Source: Spirochaetota bacterium (GTDB lineage: Bacteria > Spirochaetota > Spirochaetia > DSM-27196 > PWMO01). Taken from it: DNA of 11,611 nucleotides. The notes beneath the pieces are model-generated. The model ran no database searches, was not told where the DNA came from, and was given only the letters and a program-made list of their open reading frames with translations. The position numbers and the translations under genes are program-made. Numbering within the stretch: position 1 is the stretch's first letter; the number at the start of each line of letters is the position of its first letter. The stretch spans positions 1 to 11,611 of the forward strand of contig JAAAOH010000214.1 in NCBI GenBank assembly GCA_009908925.1. The letters are read 5' to 3'. Positions 4,767 through 11,611 of the stretch are shown here, piece after piece.

Positions 4767-7433
4767 GTGGGAGACGAACCAAACGCGGACATTCGGCGCG
4801 TAGAGAACGAGGAATGGGTACAGTCCCTCGACTACGTGATAGAGAACGCGGACCCGGACCGCGTGAAAGAGCTCTTGCAGCTACTTCAAATCCGGGCGCA
4901 GGAGGCAGGAATCACCTTCACCTGCCCCGGCACAACACCGTACATCAATACCATTCCGCCGGACCAGGAAACGCCCTATCCCGGCAGCCGCGAGATCGAG
5001 CGCCGGATCAAGAGCATCATCCGATGGAATGCCATGGCTATGGTCGTGCGAGCAAACCGCGGCTCGAGCGGAATCGGCGGCCATATCTCGACATTCGCAT
5101 CGGCTGCAACACTCTACGAGGTCGGCTTCAATCACTTCTTCAAAGGCGAGAACGCCGAGGGCGGCGCCGACATCGTCTATTTTCAGGGGCACGCGTCTCC
5201 GGGGATGTATGCACGATCCTTTGTTGAGGGGCGCCTCGGCCAGCGGGACATAGAGAACTTCCGTCAGGAGCTGAGGCCGAGCGGCGGCATCCCGTCATAT
5301 CCCCATCCGCGCTCAATGCCGGAGTACTGGCAGTTCCCCACGGTCTCCATGGGTATTGCACCGCTGACGTCCATATATCAGGCACGATTCAACCGTTATC
5401 TCGAGGACCGCGGTTTCAAGAACACCTCCAGGCAGCACGTCTGGGCCTTCCTCGGCGACGGTGAGTTCGACGAGCCCGAAACCATGGGCGCCATCACCCT
5501 TGCCGCGCGCGAGGGGCTCGATAACCTCATCTTCGTCGTCAACTGTAACCTCCAGCGCCTCGACGGGCCGGTGCGCGGAAACGGTAAGATCATTCAGGAG
5601 CTCGAGACCGCCTTCCGCGGTGCCGGATGGAACGTCATCAAGGTGATCTGGGGTGGCGACTGGGATCCACTCCTCGCACAGGACTCCGACGGCGAGCTGG
5701 TACAGCGCATGAACGAGGTCGTCGACGGGCAGTATCAGAAGTACGTTGTAGCCGGTGGCGACTACATTCGAAAAGACTTCTTCGGGGCGAACGAACGGCT
5801 CAAGGCGCTCGTGGAGCACTACTCCGACGAACAGCTCGAGAAGATGCGCCGCGGCGGCCATGATCCGGTGAAGGTCTACAACGCCTACCTGCAGGCGGTC
5901 AACAATACCGGTACGCCCACGGTTATTCTCGCGCAGACCGTCAAAGGATACGGCCTCGGCGAGGCGGGCGAGGGTCGAAACGTTACCCATCAACAGAAGA
6001 AACTGAACCAGGAGGAGCTGCGCACCTTCCGAAGCCGCTTCAACATCCCCATCTCCGATGACGACCTCCCGGCCGCACCATTCTACCGGCCGCCGGAGGA
6101 TTCCGAGGAGATGCAGTACCTGCAGAAGCAGCGCGAGAAGCTCGGCGGCTACCTTCCCAAGCGCTCGGCGAACGCAGAGCCGCTTTCGATGCCCGAGGAC
6201 AAGATCTTCAGCGAGTTCCACCAGGGCGCCGGGGACCGTGAGGTAGCCACGACGATGGTCATCGTGCAGATCCTCTCGAAGCTCCTGAAGGACAAGAACG
6301 TCGGGAAGAACGTCGTTCCGATCATACCCGACGAGTCGCGCACCTTCGGTATGGAGGCACTCTTCCGCCAGGTGGGCATCTACTCCCATGTGGGCCAGCT
6401 CTACGAGCCGGTCGACCGCGAGAGCCTCATGTACTACAAAGAGGCAACCGACGGCCAGATGCTCGAGGAAGGCATCACCGAGGCGGGCTCTATGAGCTCC
6501 TTCATCGCCGCCGGCACCGCGCATGCCACTCACGGCGTCAACATGATTCCCTTCTTTATCTACTACTCCATGTTCGGCTTCCAGCGGGTCGGGGACTTCA
6601 TCTGGGCCGCCGGCGACATTCGAGCCCGAGGGTTCATGGTCGGCGCCACATCCGGCCGCACGACCCTCCCCGGCGAGGGCCTGCAGCACCAGGACGGCAA
6701 CAGCCACGTGCTCGCCCTCACCATACCGAGCGTGAAGGCCTATGACCCGACCTTTGCCTACGAAGTGGCGGTCATCATGAAAGAGGGCATCCGCCGCATG
6801 TTCGTGGAGCAGGAAGACCTCATCTACTACATCACGGTGATGAACGACACCTACCAGATGCCCCCCATGCCCGAGGGCGTGGAGGACGGTATCCTCAAGG
6901 GCATGTACCGCTACATGAAGTCCGACAAGAAAGACACCGCCGACGTGCACCTGCTCGGCAGCGGCGCCATCCTCACGCAATCGGTGAAGGCGCGCCGCAT
7001 CCTCGAGAAGGAGTTCGATCTGGCTGTCGACGTATGGAGCGTGCCGAGCTGGAAGGAGCTCTACATCGATGGTACGCAGACCGACCGCGAGAACATGCTC
7101 AACCCGGACAAGAAGCCGAAGAAGTCCTACATCGAGGAGTGCTTCGACGGGGTGACCGCGCCCGTCGTCGCGGCAAGCGATTACCTCAAGACCCTGCCGC
7201 TTCAGGTCAGCAAGTGGTTCCCGAGCCGCTTCACTGCGCTCGGCACCGACGGCTACGGCAGGAGCGACAACCGCGGTGCGCTCCGGGACTACTTCGAGGT
7301 GGACACGCGCCACATCGCCTTTGCAGCACTCGGTTCGCTGTACAAGGATAAGAAGATCGACAAGAAGACGCTCACCAAGGGCGCCGAGCGGCTCAACATC
7401 GACCCCGAGAAGATCAACCCGATAGATCTCTAG
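4767..7433 (+). CDS. aceE: Pyruvate dehydrogenase E1 component, homodimeric type
   Basis: 888 residues, against 887 in E. coli AceE. It decarboxylates pyruvate on thiamine diphosphate and transfers the acetyl group to the E2 lipoyl arm. The GTG start has an excellent ribosome site. The thiamine/Mg2+ motif is clear: GDGEFDE with D231, then NCNLQRLDG with N261 and Q263. Each is one residue beyond the E. coli ligands D230, N260 and Q262. H408 (NVTHQQKK) and E572 (GITEAGS) match E. coli H407 and E571, so the catalytic set is complete and there are almost no net insertions. GHASPGMYARSFVEGRLG is another family block. The N-terminus (1-55) should dock on the E2 core. It heads the aceE-aceF-lpd operon, with 31 bases to aceF. 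No pdhR-type repressor gene is adjacent. Confidence 0.97.
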   Translation: MGDEPNADIRRVENEEWVQSLDYVIENADPDRVKELLQLLQIRAQEAGITFTCPGTTPYINTIPPDQETPYPGSREIERRIKSIIRWNAMAMVVRANRGSSGIGGHISTFASAATLYEVGFNHFFKGENAEGGADIVYFQGHASPGMYARSFVEGRLGQRDIENFRQELRPSGGIPSYPHPRSMPEYWQFPTVSMGIAPLTSIYQARFNRYLEDRGFKNTSRQHVWAFLGDGEFDEPETMGAITLAAREGLDNLIFVVNCNLQRLDGPVRGNGKIIQELETAFRGAGWNVIKVIWGGDWDPLLAQDSDGELVQRMNEVVDGQYQKYVVAGGDYIRKDFFGANERLKALVEHYSDEQLEKMRRGGHDPVKVYNAYLQAVNNTGTPTVILAQTVKGYGLGEAGEGRNVTHQQKKLNQEELRTFRSRFNIPISDDDLPAAPFYRPPEDSEEMQYLQKQREKLGGYLPKRSANAEPLSMPEDKIFSEFHQGAGDREVATTMVIVQILSKLLKDKNVGKNVVPIIPDESRTFGMEALFRQVGIYSHVGQLYEPVDRESLMYYKEATDGQMLEEGITEAGSMSSFIAAGTAHATHGVNMIPFFIYYSMFGFQRVGDFIWAAGDIRARGFMVGATSGRTTLPGEGLQHQDGNSHVLALTIPSVKAYDPTFAYEVAVIMKEGIRRMFVEQEDLIYYITVMNDTYQMPPMPEGVEDGILKGMYRYMKSDKKDTADVHLLGSGAILTQSVKARRILEKEFDLAVDVWSVPSWKELYIDGTQTDRENMLNPDKKPKKSYIEECFDGVTAPVVAASDYLKTLPLQVSKWFPSRFTALGTDGYGRSDNRGALRDYFEVDTRHIAFAALGSLYKDKKIDKKTLTKGAERLNIDPEKINPIDL

Positions 7434-7464
7434 GCGGGAAGAGCACAGAAGAAAGGAAACGGTC

Positions 7465-8838
7465 ATGGTAAAGGAAATACAGCTTCCGGAAATCTCTGAA
7501 ACCGTCGAATCGGGAAGTGTCATGAGCCTTCTCGTCTCGGTCGGGGACGTCATCAAAGAGGGCGATTCACTGCTCGAGATCGAAACCGACAAAGCCGCCG
7601 TGGAGGTTCCCTCCCCGGCCGGCGGAAAGATTACCGAGATCATGATCTCGGAGGGCGAGGACGTCGCCGTCGGTCAGACCATCATGAAGGTGGAGACCGA
7701 GGCCGGCGAGGAGTCTGCCGCCGCCGAGGAGCCTGAAGAGAAGGCCCCCCCCGAGAAACCGGCGGAAGCTCCCGCGGCGGAGAAGCCGGCCGCGGCCGGG
7801 ACGCCCGGCGCCGCCCCCGGTGAGGAGCCGGCAGCCGGGGAACCGGCTTCGAAGGCCGCCCCGCAGGCGGCACCGAGCGCGCCGACCCCGAAGCCCCCCG
7901 CACGCCCCGAAGGCGTGCCCGTCCCCGCAGCTCCCTCGACCCGGCGGCTCGCCCGGGAGATCGGTGTGGACATTCAGCAGGTCGCGGGCTCAGGCCCCGG
8001 CGGCCGCATCACCGTGGAGGACGTAAAGGCCCACGCCAAGCAGCGCCTCCAGGGTGGCGGCGCAGCGGCACCGGCGGCCGGCGGCGGGATGCCGCAGCCG
8101 GCTCCCCTCCCCGATTTCTCCCGTTTCGGCGAGACCACGCGCGAGCCCATGAGTCAGGTCCGCAAGATCACCGCCGACAACACCACCCGTTCGTGGCAGA
8201 CCATTCCCCACGTGACGCAGTTCGACAACGCGGATGTGACCGCCCTCGAGGAGTTCCGGCAGAAATTCGGAAAACGCGTTGAAAAGGCGGGTGGGAAGCT
8301 CACGGTGACGGCGATGCTCCTCAAGATTGTGGCCCGCGCGCTCGAAACCTTCCCGCGCTTCAACGCGAGCCTCGACTCCCAGACGAAGGAAATCGTCTAC
8401 AAGCACTACGTCAACGTGGGTGTCGCGGTGGACACCGACCGCGGCCTTCTCGTGCCGGTCATCAAGGATGTCGACAGGAAGTCGATCACCGACCTCGCCC
8501 TCGAGCTGGCTGATATGGCGGGCCGCGCGCGCAGCAAGAAGATAAAGCCGGACGAAATGGACGGCGGCAACTTCACCATCTCGAATCTCGGTGGAATCGG
8601 CGGGACCGCGTTCACACCGGTCGTGCTGCCGCCGCAGGTCGCCATCCTCGGCGTCGCGCGCTCCTCCTGGCAGCCGGTCTACACCGGCGCGGAGTTCGAG
8701 CCGCGACTCATTCTGCCGCTCTCCCTCTCCTACGACCACCGCGTCATAGACGGCGCCGACGGCGCGCGCTTTCTGCGGTGGATCTGCGACGTGATGGAGA
8801 ACCCGCTCTACGCCGACCTCGAAGGGGGTTCGAAATGA
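7465..8838 (+). CDS. aceF: Pyruvate dehydrogenase E2, dihydrolipoyl acetyltransferase
   Basis: 457 residues. It accepts the acetyl group from E1 on lipoyl-lysine and transfers it to CoA, and it forms the core of the complex. Domain order: one lipoyl domain (1-78, lipoylated K43 in EIETDKAAVEV); a long Ala/Pro/Glu linker (about 79-152); the peripheral-subunit-binding domain (about 157-190, STRRLAREIGVD and GSGPGGRITVEDV); a short Gly/Ala linker; and the acetyltransferase domain (about 223-457) with SYDHRVIDGADGARFL, giving catalytic H425 and D429. There is a single lipoyl domain, where E. coli has three. The start is ATG at 7465, 7 bases after AAAGGA. The stop overlaps the lpd start as ATGA. 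The PDH rather than oxoglutarate assignment comes from the aceE neighbour. Confidence 0.96.
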   Translation: MVKEIQLPEISETVESGSVMSLLVSVGDVIKEGDSLLEIETDKAAVEVPSPAGGKITEIMISEGEDVAVGQTIMKVETEAGEESAAAEEPEEKAPPEKPAEAPAAEKPAAAGTPGAAPGEEPAAGEPASKAAPQAAPSAPTPKPPARPEGVPVPAAPSTRRLAREIGVDIQQVAGSGPGGRITVEDVKAHAKQRLQGGGAAAPAAGGGMPQPAPLPDFSRFGETTREPMSQVRKITADNTTRSWQTIPHVTQFDNADVTALEEFRQKFGKRVEKAGGKLTVTAMLLKIVARALETFPRFNASLDSQTKEIVYKHYVNVGVAVDTDRGLLVPVIKDVDRKSITDLALELADMAGRARSKKIKPDEMDGGNFTISNLGGIGGTAFTPVVLPPQVAILGVARSSWQPVYTGAEFEPRLILPLSLSYDHRVIDGADGARFLRWICDVMENPLYADLEGGSK

Positions 8839-10262
8839 GCAAGCAGACCCAGACACTCGTCATTGGTGCCGGGCCCGGCGGCTACACCGCCGCATTTCTC
8901 GCAGCGGACCTGGGGCAGAAAGTGATCATGGTGGACCCCCTGGATAACCCCGGCGGCGTCTGCCTCCACTGGGGATGTATTCCCACGAAGGCGCTGCTCC
9001 ACGTCACCAAGGTCATGAGCGAGGCCGAAGAGGCGAAGAACTGGGGCGTGACTTTCTCCAAACCGAAAGTGGACGTGGACGGTGTGCGCGCCTTCAAAGA
9101 CAAGGTCGTCAAGCAACTCGTCGGCGGGACGAGCCAGCTCGCCAAGCAGCGCAAGGTGGAGCACATCAAGGGACACGCCCGCTTCACCGACGCCAACACG
9201 GTCGAGGTGGCATTGAACGACGGCGGAACGGAGACCGTCTCCTTCGAGAACGCGATTGTCGCCACCGGCGCCACCTCGGCGAAGCTGCCGACGGTAGACA
9301 TCGAGTCAAACCGCGTGCTCTACGCGAAAACCGCGCTCGAGCTCGAGAACATCCCGAAGAGCCTCCTCGTCATCGGGGGCGGGTACATCGGGGTGGAGCT
9401 CGGAACCGTGTTTTCCAAGTTCGGTTCCGAGGTCTCCGTCGTGGAAATGCTCCCGAACATCATGGCCACCTCCGACCCCGACCTCCGGAAGGTCTGGGAG
9501 AAGGGGAACAAGAAGACCTTCAAGGAAGTGATGACGAACACGAAGGTTTCAAGCGCGAAGGAGACCAAGAACGGGATCGAGGTCACCTTCGAGGCCGCAA
9601 ACGACAAGGGAACAAGCAAGACCGAGACCTACGAGAAGGTCCTCGTGAGCGTCGGTAACACCCCGAACAGCAAGAACCTGGGCCTCGAGTCCGCCGGTGT
9701 GAGCACCGATGAGCGTGGCTACATCCCCGTCGACGAGCAGCGCCGGACCAACGTAGACCACATCTACGCCATCGGCGACATAACCGGACAGCCCCTTCTC
9801 GCACACAAGGCGAGTCACGAGGGTCGGGTTGCCGCGGAGGCCATAGCGGGCGAGAAGACCGCCTATGAGCCGGCGACCGTCCCGGCGGTGGTCTACACCG
9901 ATCCGGAGATCGCCTGGTGCGGGCTTACCGAGAGCGAGGCCTCCGAGCAGGGCGTGGAGTACGAGCTTGCAAGCTTCCCCTGGGCCGCCTCCGGCCGCGC
10001 GATCGCGATGGGAACCTCCAACGGCCTCACCAAGCTCCTCGTCGACCCGAAGACCGAGCGTATCCTCGGGGTCGGCATTGCGGGCAAGGAGGCCGGTGAG
10101 CTCATCTCCGAAGGTGTGCTCGCGGTGGAGATGGCCGCGCAGGCAAAGGACCTGTCGCTGTCGGTCCATCCGCATCCCACGCTGTCGGAGACCGTGATGG
10201 AAGCCGCCGAGGCGTTTTACGGACTCAGCACGCACGTGTATCGGCCCAGGAAGAAGGGTTGA
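8835..10262 (+). CDS. lpd: Dihydrolipoyl dehydrogenase (E3)
   Basis: 475 residues, close to E. coli Lpd. This FAD enzyme reoxidises the dihydrolipoyl arm of E2 and reduces NAD+. Motifs in order: the FAD dinucleotide fold GAGPGGY (11-17) ending at D34; the redox disulfide C43/C48 in GGVCLHWGCIPTK; NAD-binding GGGYIG (181-186); FAD-binding AIGDITGQPLLAH (from 312); and the C-terminal active-site HPHPTLSE with H447 and E452. The usual VGRxPN is VGNTPN at 273-278. The start is ATG at 8835, with GAAGGGGG (8821-8828) as ribosome site and ATGA overlap with aceF. An upstream in-frame start at 8778 would lie deep in aceF and is rejected. It is last in the PDH operon. As a sole E3 it might also serve other 2-oxoacid complexes, which cannot be seen here. 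Confidence 0.96.
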   Translation: MSKQTQTLVIGAGPGGYTAAFLAADLGQKVIMVDPLDNPGGVCLHWGCIPTKALLHVTKVMSEAEEAKNWGVTFSKPKVDVDGVRAFKDKVVKQLVGGTSQLAKQRKVEHIKGHARFTDANTVEVALNDGGTETVSFENAIVATGATSAKLPTVDIESNRVLYAKTALELENIPKSLLVIGGGYIGVELGTVFSKFGSEVSVVEMLPNIMATSDPDLRKVWEKGNKKTFKEVMTNTKVSSAKETKNGIEVTFEAANDKGTSKTETYEKVLVSVGNTPNSKNLGLESAGVSTDERGYIPVDEQRRTNVDHIYAIGDITGQPLLAHKASHEGRVAAEAIAGEKTAYEPATVPAVVYTDPEIAWCGLTESEASEQGVEYELASFPWAASGRAIAMGTSNGLTKLLVDPKTERILGVGIAGKEAGELISEGVLAVEMAAQAKDLSLSVHPHPTLSETVMEAAEAFYGLSTHVYRPRKKG

Positions 10263-10268
10263 TTGAAC

Positions 10269-10285
10269 TCGGGCCTTCGGCCCGA
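10269..10285 (+). terminator. GC-rich hairpin after lpd (possible terminator or attenuator)
   Basis: TCGGGCC and GGCCCGA form a perfect 7-bp stem around a 3-base loop (TTC), 6 bases after the lpd stop. No T-run follows on either strand, so it is not a classical intrinsic terminator. It may protect the 3' end of the PDH mRNA or give partial termination before the PRC-barrel gene. Confidence 0.4.
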
Positions 10286-10368
10286 TAATATGGAAGAAGC
10301 ACCACAAAAGAGCAGGCCGGTGATGCGCGACACGAGCAGTGACGTCCGCCGGTAGGGAGGACTATACC

Positions 10369-11148
10369 ATGCTCCGAAATATGAACCATCTCAAAGAATT
10401 CGCGATTCAGGCCACCGACGGAGAAATCGGCAAGGCCAAGTTCTGCATGTTCGACGACGAAGACTGGACGGTTCGATACCTGGTCGTGCAGACCGGCTCC
10501 TGGATAAACCGCAAGACGGTGCTCATCTCTCCGATCTTTATCACCGGCGTCCGCTGGCCGGAGCATCAGGTAACGGTCAACCTCACCAAGGAGCAGGTCC
10601 GCCACAGTCCGGACCTGAACATGAAGGAGCCCATTTCGCGACGACAGGAGCGCGAATACTACCGTTACTTCAAAACTCCCGCGTACTGGACCGGCTACGG
10701 CCTGTGGGGCACCGGCATGCACCCCGAGGACGTCCTGCCGATGGCCAACAGGGAAGAACAGAGCAGGATACCCCAGCCGACGGGCCCCTCCGAAATCGAG
10801 GATACCCAGACCCATCTGCGCAGCAGCGCCGAGGTGGAAGGCTATACCCTCTTTGCGCATCGTGGCGAAATGGGAAAGGTCGCCGACTTCATCTTCGATG
10901 AGAAGACGTGGGCGATCCGCTACCTCGTGGTCACCACAGGACGCATACTCTCGCAGGGGAAGCACGTGCTCATCTCGCCGCGCTGGACCAAAGAGATCAG
11001 CTGGAAGCGACGGCAGGTCTTCGTCGATATGGAGAACGCCAAGATCGAGGAAGCACCGGAGTACAATCCCGACGAGCCGGTAACTCCGGAGTACGAGGAA
11101 CGACTGTTCGACTTCTACGGACGCATTGCGCCGTGGAAGAAACAATGA
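10369..11148 (+). CDS. Tandem PRC-barrel domain protein
   Basis: 259 residues, no signal peptide or membrane segment, so cytoplasmic. It has two PRC-barrel-like units. The first is about residues 7-75, with DGEIGKAKFCMFDDEDWTVR then YLVV and VLISP. The second is about 158-222, with RGEMGKVADFIFDEKTWAIR then YLVV and HVLISP. Each is followed by a similar tail (SPDLNMKEPISRR at 80-92, APEYNPDEPVTPEYEE at 229-244), so the whole gene looks like an internal duplication. The aromatic-rich joining segment (97-113, YYRYF then YWTGYGLW) resembles that of many bacterial PRC-barrel proteins. The start is ATG at 10369, 8 bases after AGGGAGG; a GTG at 10339 is in frame but has no ribosome site. PRC barrels occur in photosynthetic reaction-centre H subunits, RimM and stress-related proteins; the function here is unknown. 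It follows lpd by 106 bases, possibly with its own promoter. Confidence 0.85.
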   Translation: MLRNMNHLKEFAIQATDGEIGKAKFCMFDDEDWTVRYLVVQTGSWINRKTVLISPIFITGVRWPEHQVTVNLTKEQVRHSPDLNMKEPISRRQEREYYRYFKTPAYWTGYGLWGTGMHPEDVLPMANREEQSRIPQPTGPSEIEDTQTHLRSSAEVEGYTLFAHRGEMGKVADFIFDEKTWAIRYLVVTTGRILSQGKHVLISPRWTKEISWKRRQVFVDMENAKIEEAPEYNPDEPVTPEYEERLFDFYGRIAPWKKQ

Positions 11149-11183
11149 GACACCGGTAAGCCAGGCCACCGGACGAGGCGCGG

Positions 11184-11611
11184 CTGTACACCGTAACCGA
11201 CCTATTTCAGGATATTTCCCAGGCCTACCACAACAGCCCGCTCGAGGTGGGGGTGTTCCTGCTGCTCTTCGCGCTGTGGATCGGATTGCTGTTTCACTAC
11301 CACTCCCGCGAACGGCGGCAGCAGCGCGCCGAGCGCATGACGGCGATGCAGGAGGCCTGGGACGAGCATATCCGCCGCCTCGAGCTTCCACCCTCCTGGG
11401 TGGAGGTTGCCGAGACGCTGTCCGGCTATCTGCGTGACCCCGATGAGAAGTATCTGCTGTTCGAGAATCAACAGAGCTTCAACCTCGCCGCGGAAGCGGC
11501 CCTCAGCGACGGCGCGGTGCGCGAGGATACCATCAGTGCGCTGCGGGTACACCTCGGCTTCTCCGTGCCCGAACAGGGTTCCCCCATATCGACTGCCAGC
11601 CTGAGCGCGGG
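11184..11611 (+). CDS. Membrane-anchored cytoplasmic protein, unknown function (3' end missing, CTG start proposed)
   Basis: The frame is open from 11160 to the window end, but contains no ATG, GTG or TTG before internal codons. CTG at 11184 has GAGG (11175-11178) five bases upstream and gives YTVTDLFQDISQAYHNSP, so it is the best start. The 142 visible residues have a single membrane segment at about 20-39 (LEVGVFLLLFALWIGLLFHY). A basic, heptad-like stretch follows (42-62, RERRQQRAERMTAM), then a soluble helical region with ETLSGYLRDPDEKYLLFE and ISALRVHLGF. The layout puts most of the protein in the cytoplasm. From memory it resembles the N-terminal part of spirochaete proteins that carry a C-terminal PilZ (cyclic-di-GMP) domain, but that domain would lie outside the window, so the link is tentative. 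It is 35 bases after the PRC-barrel gene and probably cotranscribed. Confidence 0.7.
   Translation, partial: MYTVTDLFQDISQAYHNSPLEVGVFLLLFALWIGLLFHYHSRERRQQRAERMTAMQEAWDEHIRRLELPPSWVEVAETLSGYLRDPDEKYLLFENQQSFNLAAEAALSDGAVREDTISALRVHLGFSVPEQGSPISTASLSA

Noticed and set aside
5313..7643. 776-codon open frame on the minus strand opposite aceE
   Set aside because: It lies almost wholly antisense to an unmistakable, fully conserved aceE. It is a GC-rich mirror frame with repetitive His/Val/Leu/Glu composition and no recognisable domain.
7700..7930. GC-rich, Ala/Pro/Glu-rich repetitive segment in aceF
   Set aside because: This is the ordinary flexible linker between the lipoyl and subunit-binding domains, not a DNA repeat or a recombination site.
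8778..8834. Earlier in-frame start for lpd
   Set aside because: It would overlap aceF by about 60 bases; the ATG at 8835 has a strong ribosome site, the ATGA overlap and the expected N-terminus of the FAD domain.
7990..8856. 288-codon minus-strand frame opposite aceF
   Set aside because: It mirrors the catalytic domain of aceF and has no domain or ribosome site.
9549..10307. 252-codon minus-strand frame opposite lpd
   Set aside because: It mirrors the conserved 3' half of lpd, with no family motif.
10225..11391. 388-codon open frame on the minus strand across the PRC-barrel gene and beyond
   Set aside because: It is antisense to the PRC-barrel and membrane-protein frames, both of which have convincing protein features; the antisense product shows none.

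Overview
The window is GC-rich, gene-dense bacterial DNA. The type III pantothenate kinase has the 'VGADL' and 'DFGTALTF' forms that I associate from memory with spirochaetes and some Bacteroidetes. The peptidase lipoprotein has a relaxed lipobox, and the last gene looks like a spirochaete-style membrane-anchored cytosolic protein. My best guess is a GC-rich, probably free-living spirochaete with a respiratory or facultative metabolism, because it carries a complete homodimeric-type pyruvate dehydrogenase complex. The lineage is an inference, not a demonstration.

Layout. (1) 2-1227, plus strand: a toxin-antitoxin area. It holds the 3' part of a PIN-domain (VapC-like) gene, then a separate module of a ribbon-helix-helix antitoxin and a second PIN toxin that overlap by 4 bases. 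This module has its own promoter with an operator-like palindrome, and the antitoxin may be translated from a leaderless mRNA. (2) 4606-1237, minus strand: an apparent operon of a divergent, long PRPP synthetase, type III pantothenate kinase (CoaX) and an M23 peptidase lipoprotein. Its 3' end converges on the toxin gene with a 9-bp gap. (3) About 4610-4766: a divergent intergenic region with overlapping candidate promoters for the two flanking operons. (4) 4767-10262, plus strand: aceE-aceF-lpd, encoding the three enzymes of the pyruvate dehydrogenase complex. All principal catalytic residues checked are present, and aceF and lpd overlap as ATGA. A perfect 7-bp hairpin follows. (5) 10369-11611, plus strand: a protein with two PRC-barrel-like halves that appear to be an internal duplication, then the 5' part of a gene for a membrane-anchored cytoplasmic protein. 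That last gene has no ATG, GTG or TTG start in its open frame and probably starts at CTG.

How the genes work together: the prs-coaX pair makes PRPP and 4'-phosphopantothenate (towards NAD/nucleotides and coenzyme A). The divergent aceEF-lpd operon consumes CoA and NAD to make acetyl-CoA, so the intergenic region may coordinate cofactor supply with use (inference). The toxin-antitoxin genes are accessory. No tRNA, rRNA, CRISPR array, insertion sequence or phage gene was recognised, and no gene-free stretch exceeds 300 bases. I did not find a clearly new multi-gene system. The most interesting points are the leaderless/operator arrangement, the odd start of the last gene, the duplicated PRC-barrel protein and the altered CoaX motif.
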